DNA of 64,000 nucleotides, taken from contig JAMXBD010000393.1 of assembly GCA_024138025.1 (NCBI GenBank), positions 62,001-126,000 of the forward strand. The letters are read 5' to 3'. Of this stretch, positions 12,991-26,489 are shown piece after piece (the stretch's first letter is position 1; every line of letters starts with the position of its first letter). The translations under genes and the position numbers were made by a program. This DNA is from Combretum micranthum (Eukaryota > Streptophyta > Magnoliopsida > Myrtales > Combretaceae). Under the pieces are notes generated by a model. The model was not told the DNA's origin. It saw nothing but the letters and a program-made list of their open reading frames with translations, and made no database searches.

Positions 12991-14253
12991 ATGGATCATC
13001 TTGTTTCATTCACCATTCATAATTTCATTCTAGTTTCACTTCTATCTTCTCTAGCCTTATGTTCTGACACCTTATCATCTAACCAGACATTAAGAGATGG
13101 ACAAACCTTGGTGTCTTCGAGGCAAATTTTTGAATTTGGTTTCTTCAGTCCTAACAATTCTAGCCAAAGATATTTGGGTATCTGGTACAAGAATATCCCT
13201 CTCACTGTTGTTTGGGTTGCCAACAGAAACAAGTCTATCACCAATACTTCAGCTGAATTGATCCTCGCTTCAACAGGTTCACTTTCTCTTCAAGACAATT
13301 CAACGACTTTCTGGTCAGTCAGTGTTACCAAGATTGTAAATGATCCATCCTTGCAGCTTCTAGACACCGGCAACCTTGTTCTAAAAGATGGAAACACGTC
13401 GGTTTCAGGAGAATTTTTGTGGCAGAGTTTTGATAACATATCTGACAATTTATTGCCTGGAATGAAGCTAGGATGGGATTTAAGGACTGGTCTTGAAAGG
13501 AGAATGACTTCATGGTTGTCGGCTAATGATCCGTCTTTAGGCGAATTTACTTTTAGCCTAGAGCAGCCCGAGACTCCTCAATTAGTGTTAAGGAAAAAAA
13601 ATGAGAAGGCATATAGATGGGGTCCTTGGGATGGAGTAAGGTTTAGTGGAAGTAATGAGCTAAAGGCTAATCCTGTTTTTGTGCCTATGTTTAACAGCAG
13701 TATTGGAGAGGTTTATTATTCATTTAAAATGGTTGATGGGTCACTTTTGTCAAGGTTTGTGGTGACCCCGGATGGTTTAATTCAATACCTTTCATTGAAG
13801 AGCGACAAACAATGGAATATTCTTATTACCCTACAAAGACAATATTGCGATAGGTATGGCATGTGTGGACCTTATGGAAATTGTTATAGCACCGATCCTA
13901 ATTGCAGTGTTTAAAGGGTTTCGTTCCTAAGTCGCCTCAAGATTGGAATTTGCTTACTTGGACTGGAGGATGCACCCGGAAATATGAATTAGATTGTGGA
14001 AATGGTGATGGATTTGTGAAATATGAGGATTTGAAGTTGCCTGATAATTCACATCTTGCAGGGAATAGAAGCTTGAGTGTTGAGGAATGCAAGATGCATT
14101 GTTTGCAGAATTGTTCTTGTGTGGCTTATACTTGGATTGATATCCATGGGAATGGAGGGGATTGTGTTGTGTGGTTTGATGAGTTGGTTGATATGAAAAA
14201 TTACCCTGATGGTGGAGATGTGTTGTACATTCGGATGGCACGAGCAGAGCTAG
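12991..14253 (+). CDS. Gene 1 exon 1: signal peptide, B-lectin, S-locus glycoprotein and PAN domains
   Basis: The frame starts MDHLVSFTIHNF with a hydrophobic signal of about 25 residues. A mannose-binding-like B-lectin domain follows (LGIWYKN, VVWVANRNK), then DTGNLVL, LWQSFD and the SLG region (PWDGVRFSG), then a cysteine-rich segment (YCDRYGMCGPYGNC) and a PAN module (ECKMHCLQNCSCVAYTW). After about residue 304 the first frame meets a stop at 13912-13914. The reading continues one frame over from about 13902, as expected from loss of one base in the Cys-rich segment. The exon ends in phase 1 at GAGCTAG before GTAGAC. Confidence 0.88.
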
Positions 14254-14592
14254 GTAGACAGCATTTTCGTTATATGTTTTGCTTGCTTGATTTGAATCTA
14301 CGCATTGTTTCCTTTCCCGAAAAACATTTTCTGCAAAACACACCGGTTATATTAATTTGGGCTCTTGCATCACTGAGGTTTTCCTATATGATCTCTAAAT
14401 AGAAGTTTAACATACTGTGATGGCCTACTCGAAAAATAATTCTAAACATTAGAACTGCTCTTTGGGACAGAATTTTCCGATACTTTATATATTGCGCACT
14501 TTCCAGAACTTAGTATGGTTTTTAAGTGTCAGTTTTTTATAAAGCGGGAGATCTTTGCTCATGTGATTGTTTCTCTCTTGTTGGATTAACAG

Positions 14593-14727
14593 ATGCGATT
14601 GCTGATGCTAGGAGGAAAAGACGGTTAAGGTTGATTCTCAGTGCTACCCTGACAACCGTATGCGGGTTGCTTGTCCTAGGCTTCATTACTTGGTGTATAT
14701 GTCGCAAAAGGAAAGCAAAGAGGATAG
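14593..14727 (+). CDS. Gene 1 exon 2: transmembrane segment
   Basis: About 45 residues including a basic stretch (ARRKRRLR), a hydrophobic span of about 20 residues ending LGFITWCIC, and a basic stop-transfer RKRKAKR. It anchors the receptor, with the kinase in the cytosol. Both borders are in phase 1 with AG and GT. Confidence 0.8.
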
Positions 14728-15113
14728 GTCAAATGCGAAGTACCCTGTTTCCATACCGACTGGTTTTAATTATCACTTTCATTTAGATATTATCAATGAA
14801 TACAAGTGATTGGTATCTTTATTTTGGTTTAAATCTCAAGCTGTTCTTTAGTGCATTTATGCATTTTGTTTGGCATTATTACACTCTTGTTTTAACTGCT
14901 TCAACCATTCCCAACACCTTATGGCATTTCCAGGGTGTTTTATGTATAATTTGATGTCCTATACAACCCGAACTAGATATATCTATGAAATATATTAGAT
15001 TCTTTCTTCCTTTTCCTAGTAAGAATTTCAACAACAAAATGCTATTATGAAAGAACAATGGGTCCTCTTATCAATATCAGTTGATTTACAAACAACTCTT
15101 TTTGGTTCATCAG

Positions 15114-16877
<1,764 letters not shown>

Positions 16878-16989
16878 ACAAATTGTCTAATACATTTTTT
16901 GTATATAAATATACATCACTGTCTTCTGAATCTTTTAGTTCTAATTGTTTCTTCTTCTGTGGTGAAAAAGCAGCATCAATGAGATGTAC

Positions 16990-17575
16990 GACCAGCTATT
17001 GACCTAGTAAGATCAATTCTCTATAAAATTTATCTGAATGAAAAATTGCAATGTAAACAAATCTGTTGGGCTAATTCTAATGGCCTTTGTTAAATGGTCA
17101 GAAGGACGATTAGCATCTCTATAGATATGAGATATTGTTCTAGTATCATCTTTCATATATTTCAATAAATGATGACACTGGGCACAAATTTCATATCTTC
17201 TTTTGTTTCTTACTAGCCAAGACCAGAAATAAATTTCATTTAAATTCATCCAATAAATGTAATTTAGGAAGATAGACGATTGGAAAGAACTATAATTCAA
17301 CGAAGCTTCTCATTCTTAAACATTTTAACATCCTGAGCATAATGAAATGCCCCTCGATTGGAAGTTTTCGTCAGTTGGTGGAGCTTCTTTCTTGTGTAAT
17401 TTCCACAAGAATATTGACATTTTAGGAGGGCAATGGATTCAAATCCTTTTAGGAGGAATTGTCACATTCCAACACCAAGGAAATTCTGGTGCAAGCTGTC
17501 CCCTGTTTCGCAATGCTCTCCATGTGTCAGTAACATCAAATGTGTTAGCTTTTGCAGAAAAAGAATGAAGAGTTT
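16990..17575 (-). mobile_element. LINE (non-LTR retrotransposon) 3' pol remnant
   Basis: On the minus strand, 17570-17340 reads, with breaks, as the zinc-binding module that follows plant LINE reverse transcriptases (pieces such as FPWCWNVTIPPK, IFLWKLHKKEAPPTDENF, RGISLCSGC). The next open frame, 17300-17013, resembles the end of an RNase H domain (ISHIYRDANRPSDHLTKA). The order zinc-binding then RNase H fits a plant L1-type element. It is short, broken and without a visible poly(A) tail. It lies tail-to-tail with gene 1. Confidence 0.55.
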
Positions 17576-17599
17576 CTACTCTTACTTTTAGTTGATAAA

Positions 17600-19740
17600 A
17601 TTCATTAGATGTATTTCATTGATCATATTGTCTATATACAAAAGCTTAAATAGCAGCTTGTTACCATCTTAAGCATAAACTAATCTCTTCATTATTACTG
17701 ATCCCATTAACAGTTGGTAAACTAAAAAGGTAAAAGTATAGGCTGCTATTCTTTGTCAATTAAAAAAAAAAAATACAAAACACATTTTCAACTGATACAT
17801 CACTCAAGAGTATTTTTGAGAAATCTTAAACTTTGACACTCCCTCTTAAGATTTTTCTTGAAGACTGCCAATGCTATCTTTAGAACTTCAAATCTCCCTC
17901 TTGGCAAAGCTTTGGTCATTATATTGTTCTTCAAATTTGCAATAAATCAACTGGACTTCACCTTCCTTTTCAGTATGCCTTATAGCATGAAATTTGATAT
18001 TGATATGCTTGGATCAGCCATGAAACACAGGATATTTAACCATGCAAATTGCAAACTTGTTGTCCACTTGGATCATTGTAGCTTCAATTGGTTTCATTTG
18101 TAGATCACTAAGAATTTTTCTAAGCTAAATAGCTTGATTTGTTGCTTTAGCTACTGCAATATACTCTACCTTAGCAGAGGATTGTGCCATAACATCTTGT
18201 TTCTTATAATTCCATGAAAATAGTCTGAACCCTATACGAAAGACATAACCAGATGTGTTTTTCAAGTCGTCAATACTACCTGCCCAATCACTGTCTGAAT
18301 AGCCTTGTAAATTCCTATCTTCAACAGATGAAAACCATATCTCATGGTTAGTAGTCCCTTTACATATCTCTATGCCCTTTTTGCAACTGCAAGATGTACT
18401 TGACCTAGAGAATGCATAAATCTAGATAACAAACTTGTTGCCACCATTAAATCAAGCCTTGTAGTTGTTGGATACAACAAACTGCCAATCAAATTTCTGT
18501 ACATTGTAACAACCTTTTCACCACCCTCATCCTTTCAAAGCTTTTCATTTGGCACCAATAGAGTGTCAATAACTTTACATCTATCCATTTTGAACCTTTT
18601 AGCATGTCAAGAGCATATTTTCTCCCCTAAATCAGTCATTTCAAACTTCCCAGCTACATCTTGAGAGATTTCCATTCCCAAAAGGTACTTCATCTCCCCA
18701 AATCACTCATTTCAAACTTCCCTCCATTTCCTTTTTAAATTTCTCAATTTCCTCTTGTTCATTTCCAATCACCAATAAATCATCAACATAAAGTGACACC
18801 AACAACAATTTTTTTCTTCTACCCTTCTTACATACAAAGTAGCTTCATTTTCACTTCTTATAAAACCACAAATATGTATCAGTTTTGTTGTACCAAGCTC
18901 TAGGATCTTGCCTTAAGCCATATAGAGCTTTGTACAGCCTTTAAACCACCTCCACCTTAAACACAACTTCATAACCTAAGTTGTTCAACAAATATTTCCT
19001 CTTGTAACTCCCCATTCAAGAAGGCTAGCTTCACATGCGAGTGGAAGATTTTCAACTTTATTTGAGCTACTAAAGCCACTAGAAATCTAATGGTATCATG
19101 CCTAGCAACTGGTGCAAAAGTATCACCAAAGTCTACACCAGGTTGTTGAGCATATCCTTTAACAACCAGCCTTACCTCAAATTTATGAATTGATCCATCT
19201 AGATTTACTTTGTTCTGTAAACCTACTTCATTCCTATTACATTTCTTACTTTAGGTTTGTTAACCAAATCCTAAGCCTTGTTTTTTCTCAATCATTTCCA
19301 TTTCTTCATTCATTGCTTCAACCCACTCCTTTGATTTTGAAGCTTCAATGTAATTTTTTGGTTCATTTATAACAAAGTTGCAGCTCCCATAAATTTCTGC
19401 CAAAGTCTTTATTTTCTTTGCAGAGGAGACATCATCTTCAACTTCATCGTGTTCAATGCTACCCTTTTCCCAATTCATCAACTACTACATCTCTGCTAAT
19501 AATTACTTTTGTGATTGTAGATTATAGATTCTAAACCCCTTAGCTTAAGATGCATAACTTACCAATCTCACTTCTGTTTGGTCGAGTTTGCTTTGTGACA
19601 GCTGGTGTGTGTACATAACAAATAGAACCAAAAGCTTCTAGGTGATTTGTTGTTGGCTTCTTGTCACGCCAGGCTTTAATTGGAGTTTTTCCTCCAATAG
19701 CCCTGGTCGGTAGTTTATTTAACAAATAGACTATCTTATG
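17600..19740 (-). mobile_element. Truncated, decayed Ty1/copia relic
   Basis: From right to left the minus strand shows an integrase C-terminal piece (19725-19540: TPIKAWRDKKP, FGSICYVHTP), the linker and start of reverse transcriptase (19481-19000, with WVEAMNEEMEMIEK), the RT catalytic motif (VSLYVDDLL near 18795-18772), RNase H (near 18320-17870), a polypurine tract and an LTR edge. Gag, protease and most of integrase are missing. Many stops and frameshifts are present. It is a different copia family from the one at 1-7769, since the polypurine and LTR edge sequences differ. Confidence 0.8.
17839..17850 (-). other. Polypurine tract of the second copia relic
   Basis: The minus strand reads CTTAAGAGGGAG and is followed by TGTCAAAGTTTAAG, the likely start of its 3' LTR. 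LTR remnant sequence therefore lies left of 17838, perhaps back to about 17600. Confidence 0.55.
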
Positions 19741-21460
19741 ACTGCTTCTTTATCTTTTTCAACTTTTTAATTTTATTTTTACCTTTTTGCTAATTTTTTA
19801 TTTTTTTTTTTCTATCTTTCATTTTTTTTTTTTTTACACTATTTTAACTTAAATAGTAGATAAATAAATAAATGGATAAAGCAAATAACATGGTAAAATA
19901 AAGATACGCGAAGGTAATAACCAACAATAGAATAATGGTCCAGCACAATTTTATTAATTACGCTTGTAATTTTATTGATATTCATATAGTACATGCAACC
20001 TGAATACAAGGAAACTAAAATCCTAGAACAAGAGTCAAAACATGAGGGTTTAAAAAGAACATCAACTATCCTGGATAAATCTCCTCAACTTGCTTGGGCA
20101 CGCTTTTGCTTCTTCGATCATGAGCTGGCAAACTTGCTCTTCGAGGATTCCCAGCTAAATCTCCAGAACCTCGACTCAGTTCATGGCTTTTTCAAAGCGA
20201 GCGTTCCAGATGTTTACTTTTACCTTGTCGAGTGCTGCACTCCCATATGGCCGGGCCTTCATCAAGTCCATATATGCTTGCTTTGGAGCGGGCTCAAGTG
20301 CAATGGGGGCCTAAAACTGGATTTTCTCTATTTTTAGTGACTCGGTACTCTCCAACTCTTCCCTCCAGCTCCCTTACATTAGTCATGGGGTCAATTCCTT
20401 AAGGTCCCAAAGAGTTTGGATCTTCTACGGCTTAGTCATGTTGTCTGCTAGGACAAGACGATGGTTTTGAAAGTCTCCTAAGACAAGATCTAAATTCTAA
20501 GGAGGGTTATGCGGCCCAAGTTGACGAACTACACATGCTGGGATCTACCCAGAATCTTTCTAACCCAACAAAACCTATGTATGGCTAGCAAACCAAAGAA
20601 ACACTAGTATAGGACATCCCTTAAAACTCCATGGCTTTTGCAAACTAGAATAAACTCAAGCAGGGTTATCAATTTTCTTTTATTTTATTTTGATCTTAAA
20701 TTCACTGTTTAAGCAATATCAACAAGATAATTGAGCAATGAATAAAAATAATCGAAATATAAAATAGATGGAATAGAAAAAATAGCTCGAATTTAACACA
20801 GAGTTTGAATTGCACCTACTTTATAGGGATATAGGATGTCTTTAATACAATGACTTCATACATCATAATAGAAATCATCGAATCAATGCTCAAAAGAAGT
20901 TACACCAAGTCTCATACACCAACAACTAGCATATTATTTAATTGTTCATATGATAATAGAAGTAATGGGCTTGCTGATTCGTAAATTTAAGTTTGATTTT
21001 TATTAATTTAGTATTAACATTTTTTCTGATAGTTTTGATTTCGCCAAAACGTTAATAAACTACTCGGTTCAACATTTTATCTTAAAAGGCAATGTTGCAA
21101 TAGTACTTCAATTTTTAGTACCTAAAGAATTTTTCATGCATGTTAATAATACCTCCATCATATTGGTTAAAAAACATCAAGTTAGACAATGGTGTTAGCT
21201 AATTTATTGAAGTACTTATTGTTTACAAAAAGTTTTTTTTAGATACTAAATTGATCAATTTCAAAAGTCATGTACTGATTGCATATTTTGTCAAAGTTTA
21301 AATACTATTTGCAATATTAACCTTCCTTTAAATAGTTCAAGATGGAATCTGCATAGCTATATAGTTGAGACATGTAACTTTCTAACAAGCAAGTAATTGG
21401 CATTAGCATAACTACCCTAAAATGAGTATGTAATTGCCCATTGGGAAATAGAATGGCCAT
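19741..21460. other. Repeat-rich intergenic DNA with one coding-like minus-strand stretch
   Basis: Poly-T and AT-rich DNA fill the start and end. About 20380-20020 on the minus strand has balanced codon-like composition and pieces such as KQAYMDLMKARPYGSAAL with stops between them. It may be a worn fragment of a transposon protein or of a gene. I could not place it in a family. Around 21080-21350 lies half of a MITE-like repeat that is more complete at 23296-24308. Confidence 0.4.
21080..21350. repeat. Partial copy of the MITE-like family
   Basis: The right part (about 21265-21345) is an inverted match of the termini at 23296 and 24375, sharing words such as AAATTGATCAATTT and ATATTTTGTCAAAGT. 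The centre (CATGCATGTTAATAATACC, ATCATATTGGTTAAAAA) matches sequence on both sides of the nested insertion in the copy at 23296-24308. Confidence 0.5.
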
Positions 21461-21944
21461 TGATACGAACGGCTAACCTGTGATGCAATCTGTAATCTAA
21501 ATTGGAACAAAAAAAAAAAAAAAAACCTGGATCGTCTAAGAACCAATGGAAACTATGACTCGTTGCTTATAATGAAGTAAGAACCTTGGTATAAAATAAT
21601 GACGCCATAATCGTGAGATGGAAAGCCGATTGACAAGTCGATGAATGCCATGGGAAACCCTTGATAAGTTCAAACAAATTCTATCCATAATTCAAAGAGA
21701 AATACTCTAAAATTTTCTTTCATCAAAGTTAACTCAAATGTTTACAAAAGATAGGTTTATATAGACAAAAACAAGGAAACTAAAAGACATAAACATTCAA
21801 GCTAGCAATCTGTATTAAATTGGGCGACCTAAAATGAGAAATTGAAATAAATTTCCAAACAAAGAAGTCTTATGGTGTAGCCAAGAAGTCTAACGGCCTT
21901 TATCAGCATAAAACCCAAAATCTTTCAAGGCCGGTAGTTCTCCA
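21461..21944 (-). repeat. 3' LTR of the Ty3-like element
   Basis: It begins at the left with TGATACGAAC and matches 22599-23080 over its whole length at very roughly 80-85% identity by eye. An A-run near 21510-21525 is unique to this copy. Confidence 0.75.
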
Positions 21945-22580
21945 ATTTTATTCTCTCCTTCCTTGAAAAGATTTGTCTTCAAATCTTCACCATCTTTGCA
22001 ATCAATGGAAATGAACTATCCTTTGGATGCAATTTGGAATGTCATTGTTGCAAAAATCTGTTTTTTACTTCTGCGCCTAATCGTCCTGTTCAAATGTAGT
22101 TTCCTTGTGCTCCTTATTAGTTTGCTTTGCATATTGCTTGACCAATTCTGTATTATCCTCATCTAAATTGGCATGATCATCAACATGTAATAGAAGCACT
22201 TCTTTTAAAGAAGATTCATCTGGAATTTTCTGATAATACAATTGTATAGATTCTTATAGTATTGAAACATCCATACTAGATAAAGAATAGTTAAGCTCAT
22301 TGGTCAAAAATAATCATCCTTGTACAATGGTACAAGTGATTGTTGATCTGTCTCCATGGCACTCTTAATCTCATTCTTTCTTCAGTCTCATTCTTTTCAT
22401 ATTTCTCATCCTTTTCAAGAGCACTCTTTTCTTTTTCTCTTTCTTTGAATTGCCTTACTATCAGCATTTGATCCTCAATAGCTTCCATGGTTTAAGGGGT
22501 ACTAAATTCACACTCCTTTTCTTTAAAACCAAACAATAGAGATCCTTGTATCCATCTACTTAGCTCTCCTTTTAAACTTC

Positions 22581-22597
22581 CATGGCTCTTATACCAA
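22581..22597 (-). other. Primer binding site of the Ty3-like element
   Basis: The minus strand reads TTGGTATAAGAGCCATG, a variant of the common TGGTATCAGAGC primer site, abutting the LTR end TCGTATCA. Confidence 0.7.
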
Positions 22598-22598
22598 A

Positions 22599-23080
22599 TG
22601 ATACGAACCCCACCAACCTGTGATGAAATCTGTAATCTAAATTGGAACAAGAAACTTGGATCGTCTAAGAATCGATGGAAACCACTACCCATTGCTTATA
22701 ACGAAGGAAGAACCTTGGTATAAAGTGAGGACACCACAATTGGTGAGGGAAAGCCGATTGATAAGTTGGTGAATGCCATGAGAAACCCCGATAAGTTCAA
22801 ACAAATTCTATATAGAATTCAAAGAGAAATACTCTGAAATTTTCATTCATCAAAAGTTACTCAAATGTTTACAAAAGATAGGTTTATATAGACTAAAATA
22901 AGGAAACCTAAAAAACATAAAACATAAAGGCTGGTGGCTTATATTACGATTTGGGTGGCCTAAAATAAAAACAAGAAATTGAAATAAATTTTCGAAAAAG
23001 GAAGCTAGTGATGTATGTAAGAAAGCCGGCGGCCTTTAGCGGTGTACAACCCAAAATCCTTCAAGGCCGATGATTCTCTA
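22599..23080 (-). repeat. 5' LTR of the Ty3-like element
   Basis: Direct repeat partner of 21461-21944. It contains a GCCGGCGGCC word near 23023, and related words continue just past its end (23090-23117), like those repeated in the solo LTR at 58190-59970. Confidence 0.75.
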
Positions 23081-23295
23081 ATTCTAAGCCGACAGCTTAG
23101 ATCCTTTGGCAGCTGACCCTCCAATATTTGAAATGTTTTAGTCTCCCATGATGATGCCATATGACGCATATCAGCCATGAAAGGAGCTAGGATGAATGCA
23201 TTTATATGTTTTTTTTTCAATTTTTTTTAAATTGTAGTAGCCACTTACACTTACTCTATGTAGCAAATAAAGATATCACTAGTTCATTTATTTAA

Positions 23296-24308
23296 GGGTA
23301 AATTTCGAAAATGATACCTGCACTTTAGTAAAATATGCAATTTAGTACATAAACTTTGAAATTGATGTGTTTAGTACTTCGATATTGAAATTGAAGTAGT
23401 ACATAAAATTACCTTTTGTGCATGTTAATGATACTTAAAGGTGGGGCAAGTAAGTTAAACAGGCCAACCTAACCTGGCCAGGCCCAACTTACTTTGGCCC
23501 TTAGGTTAAACGGGCCAAAATTTCTTAACCCTAGCCCAATTCATTTTGGCCTGTGGGTTAAACAGGCTAACCCACTTTTTTTATCCTTTTTAACCCACCT
23601 GTATATTTTGTGGGTTAAATGGGCTAAGTTAATTCATTTATCTTATTTATACTAATTAAATAAGATATATATATATATATAATAAAAATGAGTTTTAGAA
23701 GGTTATATATGTATATTAATGATTAGTTTTATTATTTTAATTAATTTTTATATAAAAAAAAGTTTTTAAAAATAACTTATTGGATATTATGTTTCATTTA
23801 AAACAATATAACATACTTTAAAAAAAATGTTATGATGCATGTGCATTAATTTGTCATTCTTTATTATTATTAACACAAAATTAATCTTAAGTATAAAAAT
23901 CTCAAGATCAATACTACATTAATAGATATTGCCCCTATAATTTATTTTTAATAAAACTAGGCTAACGAGCTAATCCACTTAACTCGTGGGCTAGTCCACT
24001 TTGGCTCGTAGGTTAAAAAGTTGTAAAATTAGCCTACGTTTAAAGGCTAAAAAAAATTGGCAATAACCCATTTTTAAAATGGGTTAAACAGGTTGGCTCG
24101 TGGGCCAAAGCCTATGTTCTCAGTTCTAATGGTATCTTATCATATTGGTTAAAAATGCAACATTCGATAATGATATCAGCCAATTTGATGAAAGTAACTA
24201 TTGGCATACACAAAAAGTTCTCTTAGGTAGTAAATTGATCAATTTAAAATTCAAGTACCTAATTGCTTATTTTGACCAATATATAGGTACCATTTGCAAT
24301 ACTAATCC
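23296..24308. mobile_element. MITE-like element with inverted ends, split by a nested insertion
   Basis: The left end (GGGTAAATTTCG, then ATGATACCTGCACTTTAGT) and the inverted right end (GGATTAGTATTGC, then ATGGTACCTATATATTGGT) pair over about 80-100 bp. The same ends occur in a complete small copy at 24375-24648 and in part at 21080-21350. No coding frame belongs to it. The middle, about 23437-24125, is a separate insertion. Confidence 0.6.
23437..24125. mobile_element. Nested insertion with repeated GGGTTAAACAGG/GGCC words
   Basis: The sequence interrupts the MITE-like repeat between ATGTTAATGATAC and ATCATATTGGTTAA, which are adjacent in the uninterrupted relative near 21140. It is rich in direct and inverted words such as GGTTAAACAGG and GGCTAA, as seen in some plant hAT-type MITEs. 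Imperfect 8-base flanks (GATACTTA and GTATCTTA) may be a worn target duplication. The ends are not certain. Confidence 0.45.
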
Positions 24309-24374
24309 ATCATTTGAAGGTGTTCATGTAACAAATAAACGCAACTCATCTTCACATTACTCTTTATTTTTTAA

Positions 24375-24648
24375 TGGAATAATGTCACGAATGATACTTA
24401 AATTTTAGTAAAATATGTAATTAAGTACTTAAACTCTGAAATTGATCAATTTAATACTTAAAAAACTTGAAATTGATCAATTTAGTACTTAAAAGAGCTT
24501 GATAGAGATATTGTCTACGTGCACTAATAGTTTTTTTAAGTACTCTATTGGTCATTTTAAAGTTCATGTACTAAATTGATCAATTTTAAAATTTAAGTAT
24601 TAATTACATATCTTGTCAAAGTCTATATATCATTTGTGATAGTAACCC
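24375..24648. mobile_element. Short MITE-like element with inverted termini (about 270 bp)
   Basis: The left half (ATGATACTTAAATTTTAGT, AAATTGATCAATTTAAT) is mirrored by the right half, whose reverse complement reads ATGATATATAGACTTTGAC then AAATTGATCAATTTAG. The DNA could fold as a long hairpin. It lies 66 bp from the larger copy. Confidence 0.6.
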
Positions 24649-24850
24649 TTTTTTAATCATATTACGTACAACCTTGTGATGAATATTAAAACCCCCTCCC
24701 AAAAGTATGAATAGTCGTTTAAATCATGAGAACTTAGTTCTTATCCTTTCCTTCTCATTTTTATCCGCCTTGTTAGACCGACAAAGCTTGGATATTGTGA
24801 ATGATCAAATTATATACTTTTATCATCTTTCTTGTTTCCCTTAAGGAAAA

Positions 24851-25048
24851 TTTTGGTTTTGAGGTCAATTGCTGTAGATTCGAAGAGTGAATTGCATTCA
24901 AAACTTGGGTTTCATTTTATGTAATGATTTATGAGTTTTCGTCTAAAACTTTTGGTTTTTGTGGTAAATAGCTGTGGATTCGGAAGAGTGAATTGCATTC
25001 AAAACTTGGGTTCTCATTCTGTGTAATGATTTATGAGTTTTCGTCATA
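24851..25048 (+). repeat. Tandem duplication of about 101 bp (two units)
   Basis: Two adjacent units share TTTTGGTTTT, AGAGTGAATTGCATTC and TGATTTATGAGTTTTCGTC; AGAGTG starts at 24884 and again at 24985. No open frame covers both. Confidence 0.8.
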
Positions 25049-25205
25049 AGCTTTCTAATGGTTTGCGATTGAATGTTTATCCTGGTTTATCATCATAGAT
25101 CTTCCAATAATTTGGATATTTTTATTAATTTTCGCATTTTTTTCCTTATTTGGATTTGTTTGAAATTTATTACACCAGCATCCCTATATTTAAAAAATTA
25201 TTGAG

Positions 25206-25841
25206 TAGGGCTGTAAAAGAATTGAGCCGAGCTTAACTTTTGAAGACCTGATCTCATCTTATTTAAAAATTATCGAGTTCAAGTTCAAGTTGGGTTTTTT
25301 TTATTGAGTTTGATGTTTAGGTTCAAGTTCGGCCATTTAGTTGAACGAGCTTTATTTCGAGCTCGAACTCAGCTTATTTACAAATTGAGCTTAAGTCAAC
25401 CCGAACTTTTTATTGAGCTTAACTGGTTTATATAGCTTGTTTTCCTTTTTTTTTTTTTCAAACCTAAAAATAAAATATACAAGTTGCTAAACATATAGAC
25501 ATATATATTAAATAGAAATTAGTTATTATTATTTTAAGTATATATTTATATATGATATATCATGAATATAAAATTCACAAATTTGCTAACAAGTTTGTTC
25601 ATGAGCCTGTTAATATGCTTGTCTGCGAGGCTACTTGCGAGTCTGTTGAAAATCCTAAATGAGCATGTTCATTGGCCAGCTTGTAAGCTTGAATTGAAGC
25701 TTGAGCTTGGCTTGTTTAGATAAATGAGATTTGTTTTAAGCTCAAGTTTGGCTAGTTCACTAATCTAGTTTAAGCCAAGTGAAGCCTAAAGCAAGTTGAA
25801 TTTGAATAGCTCAAAAATAACTCGACTTATTTGTAGCCCTA
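25206..25841. mobile_element. hAT-like MITE (about 640 bp)
   Basis: The termini are TAGGGCTGTAAA at the left and the inverse of TAGGGCTACAAA at the right. Both ends are filled with GAGCTCGA/GAGCTTAA-type words repeated in both directions, typical of plant hAT-derived MITEs. No clean 8-bp target duplication is seen and there is no coding frame. Confidence 0.6.
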
Positions 25842-26489
25842 TTACCAAATGTAGGCGACTCCTTTGTTTCGTCCCATTCTTTTGGATATCTTTTAGCTTC
25901 TATGTCAAAGTAAAGATGATATGATCATACAACATTTATAATATTCAAAACACAACAACTATGGATAAATGCACATTTTTAAAAATTAAAGTGATATATA
26001 ATTTAAAAATGAAGATAGTTAATGTAGTTTACCTAAAAACAATTGCAAACCAACAATTACAGTAGAAGGGGAGAGGTCACTATATGAAAAATAAATAAAT
26101 AAATAATAAGGTGAAATCATGAAAATTAATAAAATACACATTTTTTCACTTCAAAATTTTCTAAATAATTAACAAAATAAAAGCCAAAACTACGTTTTTA
26201 GTTCTCAACGTTTTATTGTTTTTCTATTTAATGCTTAAACCTATATTTTTTTTTCTTATTGAGTCCTTAGCAATTGCAAAACCTTGCAGACAATGATTCT
26301 TTTATCGTTGTTAGTTTCCCTCATTAAGTTTTGACGTTTAGCACATTTTTATTTATTGGATATTATTAATTCAAATTAATAAAATAACTAAATTGAGAAA
26401 AAAAATAAAAGTTTAGAAAAATAATTTAAAATAGTAAATATTAAAATAAAAAAATAGAAAATCATGTAAAAATAAATTAATTTTCTAGG

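Larger units (their letters stand above)
21461..23080 (-). mobile_element. Non-autonomous Ty3-like LTR element (about 1.6 kb)
   Basis: Two direct repeats of about 480 bp (21461-21944 and 22599-23080) flank only 654 bp. Read on the minus strand, the right copy is followed immediately by a primer binding site (22597-22581) and the left copy is preceded by a purine tract near 21970-21945. The interior keeps the start of a gag-like frame (22488-22297, MEAIEDQMLIVRQFKERE) and, just before the purine tract, a tail resembling the Ty3/gypsy polyprotein end (EDLKTNLFKEGE). Everything between has been lost, so it depends on another element's enzymes. No target duplication is visible. Confidence 0.72.

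Noticed and set aside
24145..24408. 87-aa plus-strand frame
   Set aside because: It spans the right end of the MITE-like element and the start of the next copy; non-coding repeat DNA.
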